DNA of 64,000 bases, from assembly GCA_016650125.1 (NCBI GenBank), contig JAENWT010000003.1, forward strand, positions 1 through 64,000, given 5' to 3'. Below are positions 9,473 to 16,893 of this stretch, piece after piece; the stretch's first letter is position 1; each line of letters begins with the position of its first letter. Both the position numbers and the translations under genes were made by a program. The stretch comes from Thermoleophilia bacterium. GTDB taxonomy: Bacteria > Actinomycetota > Thermoleophilia > Solirubrobacterales > 70-9. Under the pieces are notes generated by a model. That model ran no database searches and was not told where the DNA came from. It saw only the letters and a list, made by a program, of their open reading frames with translations.

Positions 9473-11137
9473 GTGACCGACGCGCGGCTCGCCGCCTACC
9501 ACCAATTCACGAGAAAGCACGGTGTGAACCGTGTTGTCTATTTCGTCGCGCGCTGCATGCTCCAGCCGATCTTCATGGTCTATTTCTGGCTCTCGCGGCA
9601 CGGTCGCAAGAACGCGCGGATCAAGGGCGGCATGATCGTCGCCGCCAACCACCGCAGTTTCCTCGATCCGTTCGTAATCGGCACGTGCATGCCGTGGGGC
9701 AAGCCGATGAATTACGTGGCCAAGGTCGAGCTCTTTGAAAAACGCTGGCAGGGCTTCATCCTCTGCCGTGTCGGCGCATTTCCGATCCGCCGGGGCGAAG
9801 CCGACGAGATGGCGATCGAAACCGCCGAGAGCGTACTGGCCCGGGGTGGCACGATCTGCATCTTCCCCGAGGGCACCCGCATCCGCAAAGGCTCGCTCGG
9901 CGTTCCGAAACGCGGCGTCGGCCGGCTTGCCCTGAGGAGTGGAGCTCCGGTCATCCCGGTTGCCGTCAGCGGCAGCGAGAACGTGCGCCGGGGACTCCGG
10001 GTCCGGCCGAAGAAAGTCACGATCCGGGTCGGCCGCCCGATGTCGTTCCCGCAGTCGGAGAACCCTTCTCCGGCCTTGGCCGCCTCGGTCACTTCGCGGA
10101 TCTGGCCGAACGTCGAACTTCAGTGGGAGGACATCGGCGGTTTGCCGCCGATGCGCCGGGCGGCCGTGATCGGCGCCGGCAGCTGGGGAACCGCGGTCGC
10201 CGTGCTGCTCGCCCGTGGCGGCCTCGAGGTCCAGCTCGGCACCAGGACCGAAGAACAGGCCGACGCGATCTCCCTCGCCCGGGAGAACGAGCAGTACCTG
10301 TCGGGCGTGCACCTGCCCGACGCGATCGAGGTGCGGACTTCCAGCCAGATCGAACTGGGCGGGATGGACCTGCTCTGTATTGCCGTGCCTTCCGCTTCCT
10401 ACCCGCAGGCGGTCGGTGCCGTCGCCGACCGGGTCGGCCGGCGTGCCGGAGTGCTGCTGCTGGCCAAGGGCCTGGTCGCGCCCAAGGGCCAGCTGCCCTC
10501 CGAATACGTATCCGAGCGGATCCAGTCGCGCGGGGTCTCCTGCCTCGGCGGCCCGGCCCATGCCCGCGAAGCCGTGTCCGGCTCTGCCGCCCTGGTCCTC
10601 GGCACCGGTGACGCCGACCTGAGTGCCCAGCTGGGCGATGTGTTCGACCGGGCCGGACTCGTCTGTGAGCGGTCCCGGGACGTGGTCGGGGTGGAGATGG
10701 CCGGCGCCGCGAAGAACGCCGCCGTGCTGGCCGCCGCTGCCGCCGAGCCGCACGGATTGAACGCCGCCGGCATCGCGGCCTCCGCGGTTTGGGGCGAATG
10801 CGTCCAGTACGCCGTCGTCAAGGGGGCCGAGCTCGACACCTTCAACGGACTGGCCGGAGTGGGTGACCTCCTGGCGACCGTCATGGCCGAGGGCAGCCGT
10901 AACCGTCGCGCCGGCGAACTGCTCGGCAACGGCACTCCGCCCGACCAGATCCGGCGGGAGATCGGCCAGGCCTCGGAGGCGATGGATTCAGTGCCCCAGA
11001 TCGCGGCGACCGTCGCCGCATCGGGGTGTCCGGCCGTCGCCCTTCAGGGACTGGCCGACCTGGTCACCGGCCGCATCACTTCCGACGAGTGGGTGGCGGC
11101 GCTGAGAAGGGTCGGCCACTCGAGAAGGGCCGCCTGA
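9473..11137 (+). CDS. Fused 1-acylglycerol-3-phosphate acyltransferase / glycerol-3-phosphate dehydrogenase
   Basis: A 554-residue fusion of two phospholipid-precursor enzymes. Residues ~20-215 are a PlsC-type acyltransferase with NHRSFLD (H60/D65, catalytic HX4D) and FPEGTR (131-135). Residues ~228-550 are a GpsA-type NAD(P)-dependent glycerol-3-phosphate dehydrogenase: Rossmann motif GAGSWG (234-239), the GAAKN segment carrying the catalytic Lys, and FNGLAGVGDLLAT...SRNRRAGELLG. The linker is only about 10 residues. GpsA makes glycerol-3-phosphate and PlsC acylates its lyso-derivative, so the fusion joins two steps of one pathway. The start is GTG 9473 without a clear SD. Confidence 0.9.
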   Translation: MTDARLAAYHQFTRKHGVNRVVYFVARCMLQPIFMVYFWLSRHGRKNARIKGGMIVAANHRSFLDPFVIGTCMPWGKPMNYVAKVELFEKRWQGFILCRVGAFPIRRGEADEMAIETAESVLARGGTICIFPEGTRIRKGSLGVPKRGVGRLALRSGAPVIPVAVSGSENVRRGLRVRPKKVTIRVGRPMSFPQSENPSPALAASVTSRIWPNVELQWEDIGGLPPMRRAAVIGAGSWGTAVAVLLARGGLEVQLGTRTEEQADAISLARENEQYLSGVHLPDAIEVRTSSQIELGGMDLLCIAVPSASYPQAVGAVADRVGRRAGVLLLAKGLVAPKGQLPSEYVSERIQSRGVSCLGGPAHAREAVSGSAALVLGTGDADLSAQLGDVFDRAGLVCERSRDVVGVEMAGAAKNAAVLAAAAAEPHGLNAAGIAASAVWGECVQYAVVKGAELDTFNGLAGVGDLLATVMAEGSRNRRAGELLGNGTPPDQIRREIGQASEAMDSVPQIAATVAASGCPAVALQGLADLVTGRITSDEWVAALRRVGHSRRAA

Positions 11138-11185
11138 TGGCCCCTTCTTCCTCTGAAATGGCGGCTTTCGGGATAGGGTGCCCGG

Positions 11186-11755
11186 GTGGACGAAGCCCGG
11201 GGAGAAAGCAAAGCGCCAGAGGCTCCGGCCGAGAGCAAGGCGGTGACCGACGCGGGCTTCGAGGAGCTGTACCGGGACCACCTGCGGGATGTCTATTCCT
11301 ACGCCTACTACCGGATCGGCAATCACCACGACGCCGAGGACCTGACCGAGCAGACCTTCCTCCAGGCCTACCGCCACTATCCGCGGGCCCGGCGGCAGTC
11401 GGACGGCCGGCCCCTCCGGCCCTGGCTGATCCGGATTGCGCACAACCTCGCCGCGAACTATCACCGCGACCGATCACGCCGGCCGCAGACTCCCCTGGAG
11501 AACATCGAGCCACCGGCCGCGAAGCATTCGACCGAGGACGTGGTCGAGGGCCGCGCGGAGCTGCGGGCCGTGATGAAGCATTTGGAAGAGCTTCCGGAGG
11601 AACGGCGCGAGGCGCTGGTGATGAGGTTCGCGCTCGGAATGGACAATCGCGAGATCGCGCGGGCTATGGGCAAGACCGACGGGGCGACCAAGGTCCTGCT
11701 TCACCGGGCGATCAAACAGCTTCAGGAACGGATGGAGGAGGCCGGAGATGGATGA
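11186..11755 (+). CDS. ECF-type RNA polymerase sigma factor
   Basis: A 189-residue sigma-70 family ECF factor. Region 2 is FEELYRDHLRDVYSYAYYRI...HHDAEDLTEQTFLQAYRHYP. Region 4 is LPEERREALVMRFALGMDNREIARAMGKTDGATKVLLHRAIKQL. The first ~24 residues are an Ala/Glu-rich extension. The GTG start lies 6 nt after TAGGGT (11174-11179), suggesting a leaderless transcript. It overlaps the next gene by 8 nt, the typical sigma/regulator layout. Confidence 0.93.
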   Translation: MDEARGESKAPEAPAESKAVTDAGFEELYRDHLRDVYSYAYYRIGNHHDAEDLTEQTFLQAYRHYPRARRQSDGRPLRPWLIRIAHNLAANYHRDRSRRPQTPLENIEPPAAKHSTEDVVEGRAELRAVMKHLEELPEERREALVMRFALGMDNREIARAMGKTDGATKVLLHRAIKQLQERMEEAGDG

Positions 11756-12077
11756 ACTTCGCCTAGAGGACCTGCTCGCCGACGTGCTGAAGCCGATCGA
11801 CCCTCCCGAAAGGATGTCGACCCGGCTCCAGGGCGCTTTCTCGACGATCTCCGAAGCTGCCGCCTCGGACCTCAGCGAATGGGCCGACGAGCTGACCGAG
11901 AGCGAGATGCAATCGCTGCGGGATCCGCGCAACTGGGTGCGACCGGTCGTGGCGGTCGCCGCCGGAGGGCTCGCGACCGGGGTGCTCGTCGTCTTCGAGT
12001 TCCGGCGCCGGGGCCGTCAGCGCCCGTCGAGGATCGAGGACCTGGTCAAGGGCACCCGGTCACGTACCGGACTTTAG
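11748..12077 (+). CDS. Small single-pass membrane protein, candidate anti-sigma partner
   Basis: A 109-residue protein with an acidic cytoplasmic N-terminal part (~65 residues), one membrane segment (PVVAVAAGGLATGVLVVFEF) and a basic tail. It is translationally coupled to the ECF sigma gene, where an anti-sigma factor is usual, but no ZAS zinc motif (HxxxCxxC) is present. The partner role is inferred from context only. Its 3' end overlaps the convergent DUF4383 gene by 18 nt. Confidence 0.7.
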   Translation: MDELRLEDLLADVLKPIDPPERMSTRLQGAFSTISEAAASDLSEWADELTESEMQSLRDPRNWVRPVVAVAAGGLATGVLVVFEFRRRGRQRPSRIEDLVKGTRSRTGL

Positions 12078-12608
12078 TTTCTGGCTCTGCTTCCGCCGCT
12101 CTGCGCGGCGGCGTTGTTCGCGTCGGCTGTGACGGGTGCGGCGACGCTCGATCCGTTGGCTGACCGAGTTCACGATGCGGTCCCAGTAACTGGCGACCAG
12201 ACAGCCGAGCGCACCGAAACCGAGGATCAGGTTGAACAGGTTGACCCATCGTTCGGCGGGCAGCTTCGAGAAGAGGAGGTCGGAGTTCGGAGCAAGGAGT
12301 CCCCAGGCACCGAGGCCGATGAAGAGGATGGCCGCGAACAGGGCGTAGGGGCGTGACAGGCGCTGGGCCATCACCAGCCCGAGGAGGCCGGCCGCAATGT
12401 GGAGCAGGTTTGCCCAGCCGTTGACAGCGTAGAAGCCGAGCAGCTCCGAATAGAGCTCGGGCACATCGAACTCGGCGCTCTTCAATAGTCCGAACAGGCC
12501 GAGCAGAACGAGCACCACTCCGGCGGAAGTGGCGTAGAGCCGCGTGTATCCGATCCTCTCCACGAGGCCATTCTCCCGGCTGGCGAGGTTCGCCGTAGTC
12601 CCGTTCAT
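12060..12608 (-). CDS. DUF4383 family membrane protein
   Basis: A 182-residue protein with four predicted membrane segments: LYATSAGVVLVLLGLFGLL, NLLHIAAGLLGLVMA, YALFAAILFIGLGAWGLL and WVNLFNLILGFGALGCLVASY. A very basic C-terminal tail follows (RRRTRHSRREQRRRAERRK). The pattern of a His-containing HIAAGLLGL helix fits DUF4383, whose function is unknown. It is divergent from the rhomboid gene with only a few bases between the starts, so both promoters must overlap coding sequence or be leaderless. Confidence 0.75.
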   Translation of the reverse strand: MNGTTANLASRENGLVERIGYTRLYATSAGVVLVLLGLFGLLKSAEFDVPELYSELLGFYAVNGWANLLHIAAGLLGLVMAQRLSRPYALFAAILFIGLGAWGLLAPNSDLLFSKLPAERWVNLFNLILGFGALGCLVASYWDRIVNSVSQRIERRRTRHSRREQRRRAERRKQSQKLKSGT

Positions 12609-12617
12609 TTAGGATTC

Positions 12618-13496
12618 GTGATCTTGCCCACCTGTTACCGCCACCCCCAGGTCGAGACCGGCGTTTCCTGCTCGAGTTGCGGCCGACCGATTTGCCCGGA
12701 CTGCATGACCCAGACCCCGGTCGGTTTCCGCTGCCCGGAGTGCTCGCGGGAGAAGACGGTGGTCAGGAGCGGCCCGGCCGCGATCAGCGGAGCCGGAAAC
12801 TATCCGGCCACGCTGGTCCTGATCGGCGCAAACGTGATCGCCTTTCTGCTCACGGTCGCCACCGGCTCCGGAGGTTTAAGCGCTGGCGGCAGCATTTTCA
12901 ACGATTACTCCGTCTTGGGGTTCGGAGTGGCCGACGGCGAGTGGTATCGGCTGGTCACCGGCGGATTCCTTCACGCCGGCCTGCTGCACATCGCCTTCAA
13001 CATGTTCGCGCTCTACTTCCTCGGCAAGATCCTCGAGCCGTCGGTGGGCACCGTGCGTTTCGTGATGATTTATTTTGCCTGCCTGCTGGCCGGCTCGTTC
13101 GGCGCGATCCTGCTTTCCGGTAGCAACGTGCCGACGGTCGGCGCGTCCGGCGCGGTCTTCGGCATCTTCGGTGCCGTTTTCATCATCGCCCGCGGCCGCG
13201 GGCTGAACGATCTGGCCCGCGAGGTCGGCATTATCCTGCTGATCAACCTGGCGCTGACCTTCACGATCAGCGGCATCAGCATCGGCGGGCACCTCGGCGG
13301 TGTGGTCGGCGGCGCCATCTGCGGGGCCCTGGTCATCGCCGGCGAGCGCGGCCGGTTGGGGGCCAGCGCCAAAGCGATCGAGTACGGCGGCATCGTGGCA
13401 GTGGGCGTCGTCTCCGCGGTCGCGGCGATCATGATCTCCGAGCCGCCGACCACGACCCGGGTCTTCCTCGGGCTGGTCTCTCTGGTCGGTTTCTGA
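12618..13496 (+). CDS. Rhomboid-family intramembrane serine protease with N-terminal zinc finger
   Basis: Cleaves transmembrane substrates within the membrane. The N-terminus is a B-box-like zinc finger (CYRHP...CSSCGRPICPDCM...CPECSRE) typical of actinobacterial rhomboids. Six or so membrane helices follow, with HIAFNMFALYFLG, the catalytic Ser in VGASGAVFGIFG and the catalytic His in GGHLGGVVGG. The frame opens at GTG 12618, but TTG 12624 gives the family N-terminus (M)PTCYRHP and lies 8 nt after TAGGAT (12610-12615). The real start may therefore be 12624. Confidence 0.93.
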   Translation: MILPTCYRHPQVETGVSCSSCGRPICPDCMTQTPVGFRCPECSREKTVVRSGPAAISGAGNYPATLVLIGANVIAFLLTVATGSGGLSAGGSIFNDYSVLGFGVADGEWYRLVTGGFLHAGLLHIAFNMFALYFLGKILEPSVGTVRFVMIYFACLLAGSFGAILLSGSNVPTVGASGAVFGIFGAVFIIARGRGLNDLAREVGIILLINLALTFTISGISIGGHLGGVVGGAICGALVIAGERGRLGASAKAIEYGGIVAVGVVSAVAAIMISEPPTTTRVFLGLVSLVGF

Positions 13497-13508
13497 GCCT
13501 TCGGCCGC

Positions 13509-14405
13509 TCAGTCGAGCGGCACCGGACGTGAGACCAGCCCGTCCGGAGCCGGTACGAGATCCGGGTGAAGCAGGTGCCCGAGCAGCTCGACTCCGTCCA
13601 CGAGCCGTGGACCCGGCCGCGAGAACGAGGCGGCCGCGTCGACCGCGTAAACCTCGTTCGGCGCCATGGTCCTGATCAGGTCGAGATACTCGCGGGCCTG
13701 ACAATCGGCTTCGTCGGCGTAGTAGCCGCAGGGCATGACCACGACGACGTCGGCATCGAGTTCGCCTAATGCCGCCCAGGTCGTCTCCAGCGATTTGCCG
13801 CCGGCCTGGCCGACCAGATCGGTGCCGCCGGCCAGGTCGATCATCTCCGGGACCCAGTGGCCGCCGGTGAACGGCGGGTTGAGCCACTCGAGCGCGACCA
13901 CCGACTTGCGGGGCTGTCCAGCGACAGCGCCGGTCACGGCTTCGATCCGGTCCCACAGGGAACGGACCAGTCGCTCGCCGTTCGCCTTCACGCCGGCGGT
14001 GCGGGCGACCTCGCCGGCGTTGGCAAGTACTTCTTCGAGGCTGGTCGGATCCTGCCTAAGCACGTCGGGTGAATTCGGCAGGGTCTTCGCGATCGACACC
14101 ACATCGTCGTAAGAAACGGCGCAGACGGCGCAGACGTCCTGGGCGATGATCAGATCAGGCTGCGCTTCCAGCAGCACTTCGGTCTTCAATCGGTAGAGCG
14201 GCTGCCCGAGACCGACCATCCGTTTCACTTCGGCGTCGATCTCGGCCGGGGACAGGCCTTCCGCGATCACCGTCTCGCTGAGATGGGGCAGATCGGCGGC
14301 TTCCGGCGGGAAGTCGCACTCGTGGGTCACGGCGACGACTTGATCGCCGAGCCCGAGGGCGAATAGCATCTCGGTGGAAGAGGGAACGAGGCTGGCAATA
14401 CGCAT
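13509..14405 (-). CDS. BtuF-like periplasmic-binding-fold protein (class III)
   Basis: A 298-residue class III substrate-binding-fold protein. MRIASLVPSSTEMLFALGLGDQVVAVTHECDFP is the standard N-terminal lobe of vitamin B12-binding BtuF-type proteins. No signal peptide or lipobox precedes this first strand, so it is predicted cytoplasmic, unlike true BtuF. No ABC permease or ATPase is adjacent. It may be a corrinoid-related cytoplasmic protein. Divergent from the pterin dehydratase gene with 12 nt between the start codons. Confidence 0.8.
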   Translation of the reverse strand: MRIASLVPSSTEMLFALGLGDQVVAVTHECDFPPEAADLPHLSETVIAEGLSPAEIDAEVKRMVGLGQPLYRLKTEVLLEAQPDLIIAQDVCAVCAVSYDDVVSIAKTLPNSPDVLRQDPTSLEEVLANAGEVARTAGVKANGERLVRSLWDRIEAVTGAVAGQPRKSVVALEWLNPPFTGGHWVPEMIDLAGGTDLVGQAGGKSLETTWAALGELDADVVVVMPCGYYADEADCQAREYLDLIRTMAPNEVYAVDAAASFSRPGPRLVDGVELLGHLLHPDLVPAPDGLVSRPVPLD

Positions 14406-14417
14406 GGAGGATCAAAT

Positions 14418-14696
14418 ATGGCACTTCTGAACGACGATGAGATCGAAACGCGGCTCGGCACGCTCAATGGCTGGACGCGACGGGGCGACGAGATCGTGCG
14501 CGAGTTCGAGTTCGAGGACTTCGTCGGATCGATCAGGTTCGTCGACGCGCTGGTGGCTCCAGCGGAACGCATGGGTCACCATCCCGACCTCTCGATCTCC
14601 TGGAACAAGGTCGAAGTCGCGATCACGAACCATTCCGAAGGCGGACTCACCCCGTCCGACTTCGAGCTGGCGGGGGAAGTCGAAAAGCAGGCCTGA
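14418..14696 (+). CDS. phhB: 4a-hydroxytetrahydrobiopterin dehydratase (pterin carbinolamine dehydratase)
   Basis: Dehydrates 4a-hydroxytetrahydropterin to recycle the pterin cofactor of aromatic amino acid hydroxylases. At 92 aa it is normal for the family. Signature GHHPDLSISWNKVEVAITNH with the catalytic histidines is present, then EGGLTPSDFELA. The start ATG 14418 has a GGAGG SD at 14406-14410. No pterin-dependent hydroxylase is in the window, so the physiological partner is unknown. Confidence 0.93.
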   Translation: MALLNDDEIETRLGTLNGWTRRGDEIVREFEFEDFVGSIRFVDALVAPAERMGHHPDLSISWNKVEVAITNHSEGGLTPSDFELAGEVEKQA

Positions 14697-14700
14697 GCAT

Positions 14701-15528
14701 TCAGTCGTAGTCGTAGAAGCCGCGGCCGCTCTTACGGCCGAGGTCGCCGGCCGCGATCTTCTCCGCGATCACCGCGGGCGGCTGGTGGTCGCTGTTGCCG
14801 GAGTCGGCATGCAGGGCGTCGCCGATCGCGAGCGCGACGTCGAGACCGATCAGGTCGAGCAGGGCCAGCGGACCCAGGGGGTGGGCGACCCCAAGGGTCA
14901 TGCAGGTATCGACGTCGGCCGCGGGCATCGCGGTCCGTTCCTGAAGGCGCACGGCGTCGAAGAGGTAGGGGAAAAGCAGGCGGTTGACCACGAACCCGGG
15001 GGTGTCGGGGACTTCGACCGCGGTCTTGCCGATCCGGGCGCACCAATCAAGGGCCCGGCCCGCCACTTCGTCATCGAGCGAGTCGGGCAGGCAGAGCTCG
15101 ACCAGGTTCATCACCGGCACCGGGTTGAAGACGTGGAGGCCGAAGAGCCGCCGTTCATGGCCCGAGGCCAGCCCGAGCCCGGCCACAGAAAGGGACGAGG
15201 TGGTGGTAGCGAGGTCCGCTCCCGGAGCGGCTGCACCCGCCGTCGCAAGCAGGGTTGTCTTGGCATCCAGGTCCTCGATGATCGCTTCGACGACGAGTCC
15301 CGAATCACCCACGTCACCAGGGTCGGTGGTCGCCCGGACCCGACTCACGTCGGCTCCTTCGATCCGGTCGCAGGACTGCGCGACACCGGCCATGGCCGCC
15401 TCGGCCGAGCGGGCGCTGCGGGCCAGCAGCCAGACAGTCCCACTGCTGACCGAGGCCAGCGAGGCCAGCCCGGTGGCGATGGCACCGCTGCCGGCGATCG
15501 CCATCTCTGGATATGGGTTCTCGCTCAT
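14701..15528 (-). CDS. 3-hydroxyacyl-CoA dehydrogenase (3-hydroxybutyryl-CoA dehydrogenase type)
   Basis: NAD-dependent oxidation or reduction of 3-hydroxyacyl-CoA. Rossmann fold begins AIAGSGAIATGLA (GxGxxxxG). The catalytic His region is LFGLHVFNPVPVMNLVEL, and the C-terminal dimer domain shows DTPGFVVNRLLFPYLFDAVRL...MTLGVAHPLGPLALLDLIGLD. An in-frame TTG at 15543 would add five residues; ATG 15528 is preferred. It is divergent from a thiolase, and both probably answer to the palindrome at 15566-15586. Together they suggest fatty acid beta-oxidation or butyryl/PHB metabolism. Confidence 0.9.
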   Translation of the reverse strand: MSENPYPEMAIAGSGAIATGLASLASVSSGTVWLLARSARSAEAAMAGVAQSCDRIEGADVSRVRATTDPGDVGDSGLVVEAIIEDLDAKTTLLATAGAAAPGADLATTTSSLSVAGLGLASGHERRLFGLHVFNPVPVMNLVELCLPDSLDDEVAGRALDWCARIGKTAVEVPDTPGFVVNRLLFPYLFDAVRLQERTAMPAADVDTCMTLGVAHPLGPLALLDLIGLDVALAIGDALHADSGNSDHQPPAVIAEKIAAGDLGRKSGRGFYDYD

Positions 15529-15565
15529 CGGCTGAAGTTCCAAGTCAAGTCGTCAACGGTTTCTG

Positions 15566-15586
15566 GATTGACTGACAAGTCAATCA
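15566..15586. promoter_or_regulatory. Operator palindrome between divergent acyl-CoA genes
   Basis: Two overlapping dyads. GATTGACT/AGTCAATC has 8-bp perfect arms with a 4-nt centre (15566-15585). TGACTGAC-AA-GTCAATCA (15569-15586) is symmetric at 7 of 8 positions. The second form, TGAnTGACnnGTCAnTCA, resembles operators of TetR-type fatty-acid-degradation repressors (FadR of Bacillus binds TGAATGANTANTCATTCA). A possible thiolase -10 (TATCGT, 15589-15594) lies next to it. Confidence 0.65.
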
Positions 15587-15654
15587 GGTATCGTGAAAGT
15601 AGCTTATCCCGGGCACCCGGGCACTCTTAACCAGAAGTAGAGGAAAGGTTTTCG

Positions 15655-16827
15655 ATGACGAAGTTTGGCGGTCGCGAAGTAGTAATCGTGGAAGCAGTCC
15701 GGACCCCGGTGGGTCGCGGGCACAAGGAAAAGGGCTACTACAAGGACATGCATCCTTCGACCCTCCTGGCCAAGTCGTACACCGAGCTGATCGACCGCTC
15801 GGGCATCGATCCCGCCCTGGTCGAAGACGTCGTCGCGGGCTGCGTCCAGCAGTTCGGCGAGCAGAGCCTCAACATCGGGCGCAACGCCTGGCTCGAAGCC
15901 GGCTACCCGGTCGAAACCCCGGCGACCACGATCGACCGCCAGTGCGGATCGGCCCAGCAGGCTGTGCACTACTCGGCTGCGATGATCGCCTCTGGCGTCC
16001 ACGACGTGATGATCGGCGGCGGTGTCGAGCACATGGGGCACATCTCCTTCGCCGATTCCTACAAGGTGATGGAGGACTACGGACTCGGTTTCTCGCCGGC
16101 CCTCATGGAGAAGTACAACCTGGTCAACCAGGGCATCTCAGCCGAGATGATCGCCGAGGAGTGGGACATCTCCCGGACCGAGATGGACGAGCTCGCGGTT
16201 CGTTCACACGCCAACGCCCAGGCGGCCACGGAAGAAGGACGCTTCGATCGCGAAATGGTCCCGATGACGATCGACGGTGAGCTGCTCACGGCCGATCAGG
16301 GCATCCGCCCGGGCACTACGGTCGAGACCCTCGCCGGTCTGAAGCCCGCTTTCAAGGAAGACGGCAAGGTCACTGCCGGAAACGCTTCACAGGTTTCCGA
16401 CGGCTCCGCGGCGATGCTCCTCATGACTCGCGAGAAGGCCGACGAGCTCGGCCTGAAAGCCCGCGCCAAGATCCTCGACCAGACTGCGGTCGGCGTTGAC
16501 CCGGTGATGATGCTGACCGGTCCGATCCCGGCGACGAAGAAGCTGCTCGAGCGGAACAGCATGACCATGGACGACATCGACCTGGTCGAGATCAACGAAG
16601 CCTTCGCTTCGGTGGTCCTCGCCTGGCAGCGTGAGCTCGATCCGGACATGGACACGGTAAACGTCAACGGCGGCGCGATGGCCATCGGCCACCCGCTCGG
16701 CTCGACCGGCGCCCGCCTGATGACCACGCTGCTCCACGAGATGGAACGGGACGACAAGGAGATCGGCCTGCTCACTATGTGCTGCGGTGGAGGAATCGGT
16801 ACTGGAACGCTGCTCCAGAAGCTCTAG
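15655..16827 (+). CDS. Acetyl-CoA C-acyltransferase (thiolase)
   Basis: Thiolytic cleavage or condensation of acyl-CoA with acetyl-CoA. All thiolase signatures are present: nucleophilic Cys in TIDRQCGSAQQA, VEINEAFASVV, the His in GGAMAIGHPLGSTGAR, and the second active Cys in MCCGGGIGTGTLL. The 390-residue length is normal. The ATG has a good SD (GAGGAAAGG) and follows a ~55-nt leader from the operator region. Thiolase plus divergent 3-hydroxyacyl-CoA dehydrogenase supply two of the four beta-oxidation activities. Whether it is degradative or biosynthetic cannot be decided from sequence. Confidence 0.95.
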   Translation: MTKFGGREVVIVEAVRTPVGRGHKEKGYYKDMHPSTLLAKSYTELIDRSGIDPALVEDVVAGCVQQFGEQSLNIGRNAWLEAGYPVETPATTIDRQCGSAQQAVHYSAAMIASGVHDVMIGGGVEHMGHISFADSYKVMEDYGLGFSPALMEKYNLVNQGISAEMIAEEWDISRTEMDELAVRSHANAQAATEEGRFDREMVPMTIDGELLTADQGIRPGTTVETLAGLKPAFKEDGKVTAGNASQVSDGSAAMLLMTREKADELGLKARAKILDQTAVGVDPVMMLTGPIPATKKLLERNSMTMDDIDLVEINEAFASVVLAWQRELDPDMDTVNVNGGAMAIGHPLGSTGARLMTTLLHEMERDDKEIGLLTMCCGGGIGTGTLLQKL

Positions 16828-16845
16828 TCCCGGCTTCAGAGAACT

Positions 16846-16876
16846 AAAAAAGGGCCGGCGATTGCCGGCCCTTTTT
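16846..16876. terminator. Bidirectional rho-independent terminator
   Basis: An A-run (16846-16851) is followed by GGGCCGGC (16852-16859), loop GATT and GCCGGCCC (16864-16871), then TTTTT (16872-16876). The 8-bp GC stem with A and T tracts on both sides terminates both converging genes (thiolase and the minus-strand secreted protein). Confidence 0.93.
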
Positions 16877-16893
16877 GTTGCCTGCCACACCTT

